The notes under the pieces were generated by a model. That model was not told where the DNA came from. It did no database searches and saw nothing but the letters and a program-made list of their open reading frames with translations. A stretch of 64,000 bases of DNA. It comes from Bacteroidetes bacterium GWF2_33_38 (GTDB lineage Bacteria; Bacteroidota; Bacteroidia; Bacteroidales; GWF2-33-38). Of the stretch, positions 16,110-26,548 are shown piece by piece. The stretch covers positions 102,563 to 166,562 of the forward strand of contig MEOF01000049.1 in the NCBI GenBank assembly GCA_001769505.1, in the 5' to 3' direction. Both the position numbers and the translations under genes were made by a program. Each line of letters opens with the position of its first letter. Position 1 is the first letter of the stretch.

Positions 16110-18962
16110 ATGAAAACTAGAATTTTACCATTATTTTTAATCGCATTTGTCGCTGGAATTTTTGGCACTTATTCTTTGTCTAAAGAAAAAAGTAGCGTTT
16201 ATGTTCCTCGAGAAAAGTCGGAGTATGCTAAAAAAAGAGATATTTCGGGAGCTATGGAGTGGAGAAATAAACGTCAGGCAAACTTTGTAACTGGCGAAAT
16301 TGACCCTAAAGATGTTATTAAAGCTCAACAACAAGCAAGGGCATTACGAATGAATAAAAACACAAGTTCAATAGTTCCTGAGTGGATTGAAATGGGACCT
16401 GATAATGTTGGTGGTAGAACAAGAGCAATTCTTATTGATAAAGACGATCATGATTTATTATTTGCCGCAGGAGTTTCTGGTGGTATATGGAAATCTACAA
16501 ATGCCGGTCAGTCATGGAACAAAATTACCGATGAAAGTGATTCTTGGGACAATTTGAACTTTGTTTCGATTTGTCAAGCTGCAAATGGTGATATTTATGC
16601 AGGTACAGGCGAGGGAATGTATCATCCAACAGGAGTTGGAAGTGGAGGTTTTTATGGACAAGGAATCTGGAAATCGGAAGATTTAGGTGTAACTTGGACT
16701 CAATTAGCATCAACTTGGACTACCGACGATGAAAAAGATATTTTTATAGAAGTTAATAAATTAGCAGCTGACCCAACCAACGAAAATAGAATTTATGCTG
16801 CAACAAAAAAAGGACTCCGAGTAACCGACGATGGTGGAGCAACTTGGGTTTGCCCATTTGCATTCACATATCAAAACATGAGAAGTTCTGACGTAAAAGT
16901 TGCTAGCGATGGTACTGTTATTACGGCTGTTGGAGTTTCTTGTTTTCTTGCTCAAGCTAATAGTGATGCTGATAGTTTATCATTCGTATTAAAATCAAAA
17001 TCTTCTGGCTATCAAGCAGCTGAATTAATTAATTCTTCGGGGGTTGGTCGCATAGAGTTTGCTTTTTCTCCTGACGATCCAAACTATGTTTATTGTGCTG
17101 CTGCAAAGAGTGATGGCACGATGGATCATGTTTACCGTTCAACGGATAAAGGACAAAAATGGAGTGTGATTGCAACTGGTGGCGATTATTTTCAACCATA
17201 TCGTAATCAAGGCGAATATGACAATGTAATTGCAGTATTTCCAGGAAACAAAAATAAAGTTGTGTTAGGAGGTATTGATTTGTGGGTATGGGAAAATGGA
17301 GGTTCTTTTGAACAAACAACACTTTGGAGTTTAAGTCCATATCACCCAAATTATGTTCATGCCGATATTCACACCATCGTTTTCCATCCTGATTATGCAA
17401 ATCATTCAACATTCTATGTTGGTTGTGATGGAGGAATTTCTAAAACTGATGATGGAGGAACAAGTTTTTATACTGCTAACAGAAACTACAATGTAACACA
17501 ATTCTATGCAATTGCTTTTTCTCCAACTGGCGAAGTCGTTGGAGGAACACAAGACAATGGAACACAGTATATTTCTCGCGAAGGAAATACCGATCAAGCA
17601 GCTGTTGAGGTTTCTGGTGGAGACGGAGGATATTGCGAAGTTTCTACATTAAATCCAGATATTTCGTTTGGTTCTGTTTATTACACAGATGTTCGCATTG
17701 GATTTGCTAAAGGTGAATATATGAGTAGTTATTATTATGGAGGTGGTGGAAACTTTGTAACGCCATTAAAATTATGGGAATCGTTTAACGATGTTTACAG
17801 TACTGATTCTGTAGAGTATATACTGCCTAAAGAATTACCAGATTCAATTACAAATCCGACTCATGAAGATTCTGTTTACATCGAATTGGGAGATACATTG
17901 CATTTGAAGAGCAGCATTAATGAGTTGCCAATTTTTCATATTACTGATAAGGAATATCTATATGGTGACACTGTTCGTGTTCAAGATACTTATCAAGCAG
18001 CGATTGCTATTGGATTCGACAATAGTGTTATTTTTGCTAGAGATCCGTTGAGTCAAGCATCTCCAACTACACATTTCATTGGAACAAATATGCTTGGAAC
18101 TGTTGAAACATTGGAGTTCTCAAAAGATGGAAATTATTTGTATGTCGCAACTGATTATGGGTATTTATATAGAATTGACAGTGTTCTTTATGCAAGAGCC
18201 GAAATAGATTCAGCTTTAGCCGAGGCAGACTTAATCGCTTCGTTTAGCCAAATAATTACAGGAATTGCAGTTGACCCAGAAAATCCAGATAGAGTTGTTA
18301 TTTCTTTAGGAAACTATGGAGAAACAGAATATGTATATTATTCTGAAGATGCAACTTCGGCAACTCCAACATTTGTATCAAAACAAGGAAACTTACCTGA
18401 AGCTCCTGCCTATTCAGTTCTTATCGACTGGGATTTAGAAAACTTTGTTATGTTGGGAACCGAAACGGGTGTTTATTATACCGAAGATATTACGGCTACT
18501 ACTCCTGTTTGGATTGCCGCTGAAGGATTTCCGACAGTTCCTACTTACATGCTTCGTCAACAAATAAATCCAAATAGCTGGAAAACAGGAGTTTATAATC
18601 ATGGATTTATATATGCTGGAACGCATGGTAGAGGAATTTTCAGAACAGAAACTTTAAAAGGACCAACAGCTGTAAAAGAAATTAAAGATATCGCAAGCAA
18701 AGCAGCAGATAAGTTTATTAATGTTTTTCCAAATCCTGTTGTTGATATTGCAAATGTTACATTAACAATTAAAGAAAATACAAATGTTCAAATAGCAGTT
18801 TACAACTTACAAGGCAAATTGGTTGCAAAACAAGTTTACGACAACCAACTTAAAGGGAAACGTAATTATAGCTTTGATGTAGCTAGCTTGAATAATGGAA
18901 CTTATATTGTTAAAGTTTTAGTAGGAACAGAAGTTAAAACTTCGAAGTTCTTAAAATACTAA
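16110..18962 (+). CDS. Secreted BNR/sortilin-like beta-propeller protein with T9SS type A sorting domain
   Basis: A 950-residue secreted protein. A signal-like segment (LPLFLIAFVAGIFGTYSLS) comes first. The body contains repeated propeller blades with DxGxxW-type motifs: STNAGQSWNKI, SEDLGVTWTQL, TDDGGATWV, STDKGQKWSVI, TDDGGTSFY. These are the Asp-box/sortilin-type repeats seen in glycosyl-hydrolase-like exo-proteins. The last 80 or so residues are a type A sorting domain: VFPNPVVDIANVTL, then IAVYNLQGKLV, NNGTYIVKV and SKFLKY. It should pass the outer membrane by T9SS and stay surface-attached or be released. No catalytic residues were assigned. A strong terminator follows. Confidence 0.88.
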   Translation: MKTRILPLFLIAFVAGIFGTYSLSKEKSSVYVPREKSEYAKKRDISGAMEWRNKRQANFVTGEIDPKDVIKAQQQARALRMNKNTSSIVPEWIEMGPDNVGGRTRAILIDKDDHDLLFAAGVSGGIWKSTNAGQSWNKITDESDSWDNLNFVSICQAANGDIYAGTGEGMYHPTGVGSGGFYGQGIWKSEDLGVTWTQLASTWTTDDEKDIFIEVNKLAADPTNENRIYAATKKGLRVTDDGGATWVCPFAFTYQNMRSSDVKVASDGTVITAVGVSCFLAQANSDADSLSFVLKSKSSGYQAAELINSSGVGRIEFAFSPDDPNYVYCAAAKSDGTMDHVYRSTDKGQKWSVIATGGDYFQPYRNQGEYDNVIAVFPGNKNKVVLGGIDLWVWENGGSFEQTTLWSLSPYHPNYVHADIHTIVFHPDYANHSTFYVGCDGGISKTDDGGTSFYTANRNYNVTQFYAIAFSPTGEVVGGTQDNGTQYISREGNTDQAAVEVSGGDGGYCEVSTLNPDISFGSVYYTDVRIGFAKGEYMSSYYYGGGGNFVTPLKLWESFNDVYSTDSVEYILPKELPDSITNPTHEDSVYIELGDTLHLKSSINELPIFHITDKEYLYGDTVRVQDTYQAAIAIGFDNSVIFARDPLSQASPTTHFIGTNMLGTVETLEFSKDGNYLYVATDYGYLYRIDSVLYARAEIDSALAEADLIASFSQIITGIAVDPENPDRVVISLGNYGETEYVYYSEDATSATPTFVSKQGNLPEAPAYSVLIDWDLENFVMLGTETGVYYTEDITATTPVWIAAEGFPTVPTYMLRQQINPNSWKTGVYNHGFIYAGTHGRGIFRTETLKGPTAVKEIKDIASKAADKFINVFPNPVVDIANVTLTIKENTNVQIAVYNLQGKLVAKQVYDNQLKGKRNYSFDVASLNNGTYIVKVLVGTEVKTSKFLKY

Positions 18963-18979
18963 TAAGAGCCAAATATTAA

Positions 18980-19009
18980 AAAAAAGGTCTCTTTTTTGAG
19001 ACCTTTTTT
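18980..19009 (+). terminator. Rho-independent terminator
   Basis: A perfect 12-bp stem, AAAAAAGGTCTC/GAGACCTTTTTT, with a 6-T loop and trailing T run. It lies just after the stop of the 950-residue gene, before gapA. Confidence 0.9.
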
Positions 19010-19042
19010 GTTTATAGATATTTAAAAAACAAGTTATTTTAT

Positions 19043-19050
19043 TAACTTTG
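19043..19050 (+). promoter_or_regulatory. Predicted -7 box ahead of gapA
   Basis: TAACTTTG matches TAnnTTTG, 41 bases ahead of the gapA start and after the preceding terminator. No convincing -33 TTTG was seen at the usual distance. Confidence 0.45.
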
Positions 19051-19073
19051 TTAGCAATTAAAAATAGATTTAA

Positions 19074-20099
<1,026 letters not shown>

Positions 20100-20121
20100 A
20101 AAATATTTTCTAAATATAATT

Positions 20122-20148
20122 AAAAGGAGAGCTGAAAAGTTCTCCTTT
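20122..20148. terminator. Terminator between gapA and the convergent bactofilin/atpZ unit
   Basis: AAAAGGAGAGCT pairs with AGTTCTCCTTTT with one mismatch, followed by a T-rich run. A-rich sequence on the other side allows it to work in both directions. Confidence 0.75.
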
Positions 20149-20170
20149 TTGCTTTTGCAAAAGGGAAGTT

Positions 20171-20563
20171 TTAGGTTTGATTTTTCTTGACCTTATTGAA
20201 ATACACAACATGTAATATTTCGAGAAACGAAGATGCAAAATACAGTGCGACGAATAAAATAATAATTTCGTTTATCTGTTTTTCAGGAGCATAGAACAAT
20301 ATAAAAATTGAGGCTATCAGGTAAACCAATAGCTTTATTACTCGAAAAACTAGGCTTAAAAATGCTCGTTTTTTTTCGTGATGTTTTTGAATACTATCGA
20401 GAGCAAAATAGCTGATTAATGTTACAAAAAATGTAAACAACATTAGATTGCAGGCAAATCCAACAACCGATTTTTCCGCTCCATAAAACACGTATAGAAA
20501 AATAAGAATCGAAATGTAAAAAATAAGGAGAAGTATATAACTTATGACTCGTCGGGTAATCAT
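20171..20563 (-). CDS. Small four-helix membrane protein (ATP-synthase-I position)
   Basis: A 130-residue hydrophobic protein with about four membrane helices (ISYILLLIFYISILIFLYVFY, LMLFTFFVTLISYFAL, VIKLLVYLIASIFILFY, IILFVALYFASSFLEIL). It meets the upstream atpZ at a single shared base. In many Bacteroidota a protein like this stands between atpZ and atpB and is treated as an AtpI-like assembly factor. Here no atp genes follow, and the operon ends against gapA. The functional assignment is positional inference only. Confidence 0.6.
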   Translation of the reverse strand: MITRRVISYILLLIFYISILIFLYVFYGAEKSVVGFACNLMLFTFFVTLISYFALDSIQKHHEKKRAFLSLVFRVIKLLVYLIASIFILFYAPEKQINEIIILFVALYFASSFLEILHVVYFNKVKKNQT

Positions 20564-20799
20564 TATTTTTTGATAAAATCTTTCAAGACTAGATAAATAG
20601 AGCCCATAACGGATATTAGTGATAGAAAGATAGTAAATATAGGCGTTTTAAATTCAAAATATTTATCTAGCCAATCACCACCAAAAACTCCGATTAAAAT
20701 TACAGCAACCATCTGAAATGCAACAGATGAGTACTTAACGTAATTATTTAATTGATTTTTCGAATGCAGGTTTTGCCTGTTGGTTTTTTTGGTCTCCAT
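20563..20799 (-). CDS. AtpZ/AtpI-family small membrane protein
   Basis: A 78-residue protein with two helices. It has the family pattern YVKYSSVAFQMVAVILIGVFGGDWLDKYFEFKTPIFTIFLSLISVMGSIYLVLK (positions about 18-72), where GGDWLDK is the loop signature. AtpZ/AtpI assist c-ring assembly or ion supply of F-type ATP synthase. Its 5' part overlaps the 3' end of the bactofilin gene by 57 bases in another frame, so the two are translationally coupled. No atpB/E/F genes are present. Confidence 0.75.
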   Translation of the reverse strand: METKKTNRQNLHSKNQLNNYVKYSSVAFQMVAVILIGVFGGDWLDKYFEFKTPIFTIFLSLISVMGSIYLVLKDFIKK

Positions 20800-21154
20800 T
20801 TAACGATGCCGAATTAGCTGACATATTGCAAGTTCCTGTAAAAACAGCACCTGGTTCTACGGTAAGTCTATTAGTTATAATGTCGCCAAAAATTTTAGCT
20901 GTAAGTTTTAGTGTAAGTAATTCTGAAATGGTAATTCTTCCTTCAACTACTCCTGAAATATCAGCATTTTTGCAAATTATTTCCCCTTTTATTTTACCGG
21001 TTTCTCCTATTACAAGCTTACCTTTTGTATTCAAATTGCCATTGAGACTTCCGTCGATACGAATATCTCCGTTCGACTCAATATCGCCAACAATCGTAGT
21101 CCCAACACCTATCAGGTTGATTGCTTTTACTTCGGTTTCATTATTTTTTCCCAT
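20744..21154 (-). CDS. Bactofilin (polymer-forming cytoskeletal protein)
   Basis: A 136-residue protein with the right-handed beta-helix of bactofilins: short repeats TTIVGDIESNGDIRIDGSLNG, KGKLVIGETGKIKGEI, DISGVVEGRITISELLTLK, GDIITNRLTVEPGAVFTGTC. It polymerises without nucleotide and is often linked to envelope or cell-shape functions. The short lysine/glutamine-rich tail overlaps atpZ. The bactofilin-atpZ order is common in Bacteroidota. Confidence 0.9.
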   Translation of the reverse strand: MGKNNETEVKAINLIGVGTTIVGDIESNGDIRIDGSLNGNLNTKGKLVIGETGKIKGEIICKNADISGVVEGRITISELLTLKLTAKIFGDIITNRLTVEPGAVFTGTCNMSANSASLNGDQKNQQAKPAFEKSIK

Positions 21155-21269
21155 AATATTTTTTTTACGAAAAGCCTATAATCTTTTCTAATGAAACAAT
21201 TATAATAAAACAAATATAAACAATTTTTGGATATAAAAAGAAAGCCTGAAAATTCAAGCTTTTTATGTT

Positions 21270-22262
21270 TTATGAGTTATATGCCCATTTTAAATAAATG
21301 GTTCCCCAAGTAAATCCAGCACCGAATGCAGATAATATAACATTATCGCCTTTTTTCAATTGATTTTCCCAATCACATAAACACAATGGAATTGTTGCAG
21401 CAGTTGTATTCCCATATTTTTCAATGTTAATCATTACTTTTTCTTTCTCTAATCCCATTCTTTTTGCTGTAGCTTCAATTATTCTCATATTTGCTTGATG
21501 GGGTACAAACCATGCAATATCATTAGACGTAAGATTGTGTTTTTCCATCATTTTTACAGATGTGTCTGCCATTCTTGAAACAGCATATTTAAAAACCGTC
21601 TGACCATCTTGATAAATAAAGTGTTCTTTTGCATCTACGGTTTCGTGCGATGCAGGTTTAACAGAACCACCTGCTTTTTGATGTAAATAGTGTCTTCCTA
21701 TTCCATCGACTTGTAAAATGGAATCAATGACTCCCAAATTTTCAGTTGTTGGTTCTAACATAATCGCTGCTGCTCCATCTCCAAAGATAGGACAAGTACT
21801 TCTATCTTCATAATTAACAATTGAAGACATTTTTTCAGCTCCAACTACAATAACTTTTTTGTTCGAGCCTGTTTCAATAAATTTAGAAGCTGTGGTTAAA
21901 GCAAATACGAAACCTGAACAACCTGCATTTAAATCGTAACTAAAAGCATTTTTAATTCCTACTTTGTCACAAATAATATTTGCTGTTGCAGGGAACTGCA
22001 TATCAGGTGTTACAGTTGCACAAATCAATAAGTCAACTTCATCGGGAGACGTGTTTGTTTTTTCTAAAAGTTTTTTTACTGCTTCTGCACCCATATCTGA
22101 AGGTCCCTTCTCCCCTTTTAAAATATGGCGTTCTTTTATCCCTATTCGGGTCATTATCCACTCATCAGAGGTATCAACCATTTTACTTAATTCTTCGTTT
22201 GTCAAAATATATTCTGGCAAATGATCGGCTACGCCTGTTATTGCAGCATTAATTTTTGTCAT
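21270..22262 (-). CDS. fabH: 3-oxoacyl-ACP synthase III (KAS III)
   Basis: A 330-residue condensing enzyme that starts fatty-acid synthesis from acyl-CoA and malonyl-ACP. The catalytic triad is visible: Cys in [12 protein letters not shown], His in [12 protein letters not shown], Asn in [25 protein letters not shown] near residue 30 is characteristic. Its ATG overlaps the plsX stop by one base (TAATG), and it is last in yceD-rpmF-plsX-fabH. Confidence 0.96.
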   Translation of the reverse strand: MTKINAAITGVADHLPEYILTNEELSKMVDTSDEWIMTRIGIKERHILKGEKGPSDMGAEAVKKLLEKTNTSPDEVDLLICATVTPDMQFPATANIICDKVGIKNAFSYDLNAGCSGFVFALTTASKFIETGSNKKVIVVGAEKMSSIVNYEDRSTCPIFGDGAAAIMLEPTTENLGVIDSILQVDGIGRHYLHQKAGGSVKPASHETVDAKEHFIYQDGQTVFKYAVSRMADTSVKMMEKHNLTSNDIAWFVPHQANMRIIEATAKRMGLEKEKVMINIEKYGNTTAATIPLCLCDWENQLKKGDNVILSAFGAGFTWGTIYLKWAYNS

Positions 22263-23206
22263 TATTTAAATGATTCTTTTATTTTTTGAACTATTTTTGA
22301 TTCTGCCATACTTTGTGTATGTAAAATCATATTTTTTATAGCTATTTCGCTTGATCCACCATGACCAATCATCACAACAGAGTTTACTCCTAAAACCGGA
22401 GACCCTCCATGGCTTTCAGAATTAAAACGATTGAGATATGCATCGTTTATGTTTCTTTTTTGAGCAACATTGTATATCGATTCAGCAAATTTAAGAAGAA
22501 CATTACCAGTAAATCCATCGGTGATTACAACGTCTAAGTCATTTTTACTAAATAAGTCAGAACCTTCAACATTCCCTATAAAATTGAACTCTTTAGTTCC
22601 CTTCATTAATTCGTGTGCCGATTTCGTCAATAAATTTCCTTTTTCCTCTTCCGAACCAATATTTAATAACCCAACTCTAGGATTTTTTATACCATAAACA
22701 TTTTCAGCATAAAGCGAACCAAGTATTGCATATTGATACAAAATATCGGGCTTGCAATCAACATTAATTCCAACATCGCAAACAATTAAATTGCCTCCGT
22801 CCAATTTAGGGAAAGCAGCTGTAATTGTAGGTCGTATCACGCCAGGAATAGATTTAATGGTGTGCATTGCACCCACAAGCATAGCACCAGTACTACCAGC
22901 ACTTGCAAAACCATCAATATTTCCTGCAAGCAGTTCTCTAAACCCTACAGCAATGCTCGAATCTGGTTTTTGTTGAAAAGTTTTGGCAGGATGCTCTCCC
23001 ATTCCAATAACTTCGTTTGTATTATGAATTTTTACGTTGTTAGGATTAAAGTTAACTTCTTTGAAAATTTCAAGTATCTGTTCCTTTTTTCCAAACAATA
23101 CTAATTCAACATTAGAAGGGAGTTGCTCGTATGCTTTGATAGCACCTAAAGTAGTTAGTCTGGGAGCAAAATCGCCTCCCATAATATCAACTCCTATCCT
23201 CATCAT
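22262..23206 (-). CDS. plsX: Phosphate acyltransferase PlsX
   Basis: A 314-residue enzyme that makes acyl-phosphate from acyl-ACP for phospholipid synthesis. The start [20 protein letters not shown] and the internal [31 protein letters not shown] and [16 protein letters not shown] are diagnostic. The second Met (one codon in) may be the true start. It lies between rpmF and fabH, the standard order. Confidence 0.96.
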   Translation of the reverse strand: MMRIGVDIMGGDFAPRLTTLGAIKAYEQLPSNVELVLFGKKEQILEIFKEVNFNPNNVKIHNTNEVIGMGEHPAKTFQQKPDSSIAVGFRELLAGNIDGFASAGSTGAMLVGAMHTIKSIPGVIRPTITAAFPKLDGGNLIVCDVGINVDCKPDILYQYAILGSLYAENVYGIKNPRVGLLNIGSEEEKGNLLTKSAHELMKGTKEFNFIGNVEGSDLFSKNDLDVVITDGFTGNVLLKFAESIYNVAQKRNINDAYLNRFNSESHGGSPVLGVNSVVMIGHGGSSEIAIKNMILHTQSMAESKIVQKIKESFK

Positions 23207-23213
23207 GATATAA

Positions 23214-23399
23214 TTATGCTGTTACTTGCTTCTCAACGGCTAATTTACCTCTATAATATCCACATTCTGGACAAACTCGGTGATATAAAACAGTAGCTCC
23301 ACAGTTTGAGCAGCTTGCAACTGTTGGTATCTCAGCTTTGTGGTGAGTTCTTCTTTTATGTTTTCTCTGCTTCGACGTCTTTCTTTTTGGATGTGCCAT
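23214..23399 (-). CDS. rpmF: 50S ribosomal protein L32
   Basis: A 61-residue ribosomal protein with the basic start MAHPKRKTSKQRKHKRRTHH and an intact zinc-ribbon, CSNCGATVLYHRVCPECGYY (CxxC...CxxC). The four cysteines make it the zinc-binding (C+) form. It is followed 7 bases later by plsX and preceded by the YceD-like gene. Confidence 0.97.
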   Translation of the reverse strand: MAHPKRKTSKQRKHKRRTHHKAEIPTVASCSNCGATVLYHRVCPECGYYRGKLAVEKQVTA

Positions 23400-23410
23400 T
23401 TTTAATATAT

Positions 23411-23950
23411 TTAATTATTCAACAAATCTTTTAATTTATCCCATCTAGGGTCTGTTATTTCAGTTTCTTCTTCTATTAAGAGTTCTTCGAGTTTCGTAAT
23501 CATTTCTTTATTGCACATTCCTTCTTCGTGTACTTTTCTCAAAGGCATATAGATAGAAATAATTTCGTAAATGTATTGTGATACGTCAATATCGTTATCG
23601 TCTGACGAAATTGTAATAAAATCATCTTCTTCAATTTCTGTATTACTGATTTTAGCATAAAGGGTTTCTTGAATATCTAGTAAAACATCAATGTCATCGA
23701 GACATCGATCGCATTCGGAAACAACTTTTCCCTTTATGTCAAATTGTAATGTAATAATATTGTATTTTTTTGTCAATAAAACATCAACATTAAAATTACC
23801 AGATTTAAAATCAGAATCTTCTCCACAATACTCTTCAAAGAACAATTTGCTAACTTCAAACGTAAATTGGTGCTCTCCGTCGGCTAGTCCCTTAAAGGGG
23901 ACAACAAAGTCTTTTTTTATTCTCACAAACAAAAAATTAAAGTGGTGCAA
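23411..23950 (-). CDS. DUF177/YceD-family protein
   Basis: A 179-residue protein upstream of rpmF, the usual place of yceD. The family cysteine motif is present as SECDRCLDDIDV near residue 96. ISIYMPLRKVHEEGMCN and a C-terminal ITDPRWDKLKDLL are the typical ending. In other bacteria YceD is linked to rRNA or ribosome metabolism; in E. coli it shares a transcript with rpmF. It is first in the cluster here. The segment upstream, 23951-24158, contains only a candidate promoter for the next gene. Confidence 0.88.
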   Translation of the reverse strand: MHHFNFLFVRIKKDFVVPFKGLADGEHQFTFEVSKLFFEEYCGEDSDFKSGNFNVDVLLTKKYNIITLQFDIKGKVVSECDRCLDDIDVLLDIQETLYAKISNTEIEEDDFITISSDDNDIDVSQYIYEIISIYMPLRKVHEEGMCNKEMITKLEELLIEEETEITDPRWDKLKDLLNN

Positions 23951-24111
23951 AAGTATAAATTTATATTATAATAAAAAAATATGATTTAGCAACCTTTGTA
24001 TTCGGTTTTGTTATAGGCGTATAATATGCTTGTTTAAATTTGATATGTTTACGTGTTTATTTATCTTTTTACTACTCTATCAAATTAAAAGCACAGTATT
24101 TTGCTTGAATG

Positions 24112-24142
24112 ATTGGAAAGTTATGTAAACGTATTATATTTG
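24112..24142 (+). promoter_or_regulatory. Predicted promoter for the 24159-25022 gene
   Basis: The -7 box TATATTTG (24135-24142) fits TAnnTTTG. TTGG at 24112-24115 lies 19 bases upstream as a weak -33 element. The start codon follows 16 bases later. Confidence 0.45.
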
Positions 24143-24158
24143 TAAAGAGCAAATTAAG

Positions 24159-25022
24159 ATGCTTGTTTTTATGGATGGAACAAAAAAGAAGTTGCCTAAA
24201 AAAGAATTACTAATCTTGGTTTTCCTTTTTTTCGCTGTGCTATCGGTTATAGTCGGCTTGGGCTTGACTTTTCAATTCTTTCGCTTGGTAAAAGAATACT
24301 ATGAATTTAAATCAATAGGATTATTTTCGATTCCAAAAGAATGGCAGGAAGTTGATTTTATGACAGGTATTTATGCAGCTTCATGGCTCATTGTTGGATT
24401 ATTTTTACTATTTATTGCACAATTATTAAAAATTAAGCAATTAAAATTTCAGATTGAATCGTTAAACAACAACGAAAAAGAAATGTACATTTTCGAAAAG
24501 TTCGAAATAAAATTTATGAATTTTGCTAAACAACACGATGATTTATACAAAAGATTGGAACTTGAATTTCGAAATGAAAATCTAAATAAAAAAGATTACC
24601 GAACAATTTTTGAACTACTCCTCGATATTTTTTCTTTAAAAAATGAAAATAAAGTGCAGGAAGAAATCTTAAATAAAGCGGTATTTAGCCAAAAAGAAGC
24701 TGAATCGATTATTAATACGCTGAATAAAATATCAACTATTGATGAACGTAAAAAGGCTTTTTCAGCGATTATTTTCAAAAAGTTTCACTATTATCTACAC
24801 ACATATTTCGAAAGTTTAAAATCGATTTTAAAACTTGCTTACGATTACGAAAAGAAAGAATTTGGGCTAGATAAAATTCTGACTCCTGAATCGAAATATA
24901 TAAAGCAGGCAGATTATTTAAAGAAACAACTTTCGAAAACCGAAATTTATTTGATACGGCTTTTTTGTAGTCAAGACTCAGAATTGGAAAGGCTTTGTCG
25001 ATTATATCGAATTCTCGATTAG
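24159..25022 (+). CDS. Two-TM membrane protein with cytoplasmic helical domain, convergent with siaC
   Basis: A 287-residue protein not assigned to a family. Two membrane helices are clear (LLILVFLFFAVLSVIVGLGL and a second, ASWLIVGLFLLFIAQLL). A coiled-coil-like cytoplasmic part rich in K/E/L/F follows from about residue 95. MDGTKKKLPKK at the fifth codon (24171) is an alternative start. Its stop abuts the stop of the convergent SiaC gene with no spacing. That placement suggests, but does not show, a link to the SiaB/SiaC signalling pair. Confidence 0.6.
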   Translation: MLVFMDGTKKKLPKKELLILVFLFFAVLSVIVGLGLTFQFFRLVKEYYEFKSIGLFSIPKEWQEVDFMTGIYAASWLIVGLFLLFIAQLLKIKQLKFQIESLNNNEKEMYIFEKFEIKFMNFAKQHDDLYKRLELEFRNENLNKKDYRTIFELLLDIFSLKNENKVQEEILNKAVFSQKEAESIINTLNKISTIDERKKAFSAIIFKKFHYYLHTYFESLKSILKLAYDYEKKEFGLDKILTPESKYIKQADYLKKQLSKTEIYLIRLFCSQDSELERLCRLYRILD

Positions 25023-25397
25023 TTAAAATTTGATAATCTCGAAAGGAAGTTTGAGTAAACTTTTAATTTCTTTTCCTCGAGCTTCCATAAGTTCGTCAGA
25101 TTCACTAAAATACCATTTCGCTGTAATGTTATTTCCTTTTAGGTGTGCATTTTCGAGAAATAACAATATTTGTAAAATTTGTTTAGCTGATGATGAGTTA
25201 AAATATTCTAGTTTGAAACATAATTGAAACGCACCAGAAAAATTTGTAATTTCTTGATTTAGCCATTTTATAATGGGTTGGTAAAAAGTAGTTGCATCTT
25301 CGGGTAATGAACGTCCTACAATCTCAAAGATATTTTTTTCGGCGTCGAAATTTACTTTTGGTGTATCTTCGGTCTCGGCAATGAATAATTTATTCAT
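25023..25397 (-). CDS. siaC: SiaC-family regulatory phosphoprotein (DUF1987)
   Basis: A 124-residue regulator of the SiaC/DUF1987 family. TPKVNFDAEKNIFEIVGRSLPEDA at the front and LEYFNSSSAKQILQILLFLE in the middle are the family signatures. In Pseudomonas aeruginosa SiaC is phosphorylated on Thr68 by SiaB, and the unphosphorylated form activates a diguanylate cyclase. Here residue 68 is a serine in NSSS, so phosphorylation remains possible. The start overlaps the end of the upstream kinase gene by 4 bases. No GGDEF gene lies next to it. Confidence 0.85.
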   Translation of the reverse strand: MNKLFIAETEDTPKVNFDAEKNIFEIVGRSLPEDATTFYQPIIKWLNQEITNFSGAFQLCFKLEYFNSSSAKQILQILLFLENAHLKGNNITAKWYFSESDELMEARGKEIKSLLKLPFEIIKF

Positions 25398-26500
25398 ATT
25401 TTTACAATTAATGAGAAAAACATTAATGAATCATTAAATGGGACAAACTCATATTCAAGTTTATCGGAACTTTCGCGTGCAACATCAATTAATCCTAAGC
25501 CAGCACCACCTTTTAGAGTTTCTTCGCCCGACATTAGGGTTTTTTTATATAATTCGTTTAACTCTTCTTTTGACAAACTACTAATTAATTCTAAATGAGA
25601 TTTTAAGAATACAACGTCCTCATTGTCAATTAAATTGCCAGATGCAATTATATATTGACCTTTCTTTTTCCCCATTAAAAACACTCCTTCTTGTAAACCG
25701 TTGATTGATTTAGAGTGCTTTAAAATATTTTGCAGCGTTTCGACAAGAGCTAAATAAATAACTTTTTTTACTCTTAATTCTTCGAGTTGATTCGACATAT
25801 TGTTTTCAATCATTCGAAGCACAGGAATAATTGAACTTTGCGAAAAATCGCCTTTATAAATCATCAATATATTCCACGAAATTACCTTTTTATGAAACTC
25901 TTTGGCAACATCTAAGGGAATACGAACCTTTTCGTTTTCTTCTTCGCTATTGTGGATGTTCGATTGCAAATAAAAATACGAAAGCTTATCGTTTAAGCTA
26001 TCGAACGAGTATTGAAGTTTTTCGCCCGATTTTCGAGCCATTTCAACCAAGCCAAGCCCTGCTCCTCCTTTTTTTGTTAATTCTTCGTTCGAAAGTATTT
26101 CCATGTAATAATCTTTCAACTCCTCTTTTGAAAAACTATTTATAGTATCTAACTTCTTTTGAAGATTTTCAATATTTTCATTTTCAATTAGGTTGGCAGA
26201 ACTTATGATGTATGAATTTTTTATATTTCGAGCGATAAAAATTCTCGATTGAGTGGTCGTTCTTGGCAATTTAGATTTATCAACATCTTCGCCATGACGA
26301 ACAATATTCTGAAAACATTCGACCATTATCAATGAAACTTTTTTCTTCATTTTCGATATTTCGGACGAGTTCTGAATATTAAACTCGCTAAGATTTATAA
26401 TTTTCGCAGTAATTTCGTCTTTGAAATCGCCTTGATATATAAAACAAAGTCTATCCTCAATAAGAATCAAAAATGTTTGGTATAAGTCTCTAATTTTCAT
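25394..26500 (-). CDS. siaB: Tandem double SiaB-like protein kinase
   Basis: A 368-residue protein made of two successive SiaB-type (DUF6272) GHKL-like domains, about residues 1-185 and 195-368. Each copy has the same landmarks: an N-box-like VECFQNIVRHGE / VETLQNILKHSK, then SSANLIENENIENLQ / ASGNLIDNEDVVFL, SFSKEELKDYYMEIL / SLSKEELNELYKKTL, and the glycine-rich GGAGLGLVEMARKS / GGAGLGLIDVARES. SiaB normally has one such domain of about 180 residues. Both copies keep their key motifs, so both may be active. The target is presumably the overlapping SiaC. It acts in the cytoplasm; no membrane segment is present. Confidence 0.82.
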   Translation of the reverse strand: MKIRDLYQTFLILIEDRLCFIYQGDFKDEITAKIINLSEFNIQNSSEISKMKKKVSLIMVECFQNIVRHGEDVDKSKLPRTTTQSRIFIARNIKNSYIISSANLIENENIENLQKKLDTINSFSKEELKDYYMEILSNEELTKKGGAGLGLVEMARKSGEKLQYSFDSLNDKLSYFYLQSNIHNSEEENEKVRIPLDVAKEFHKKVISWNILMIYKGDFSQSSIIPVLRMIENNMSNQLEELRVKKVIYLALVETLQNILKHSKSINGLQEGVFLMGKKKGQYIIASGNLIDNEDVVFLKSHLELISSLSKEELNELYKKTLMSGEETLKGGAGLGLIDVARESSDKLEYEFVPFNDSLMFFSLIVKI

Positions 26501-26548
26501 TTTTTTAAAATCGGGTAAATATACATAATGTCATTATAAAAAACAATT

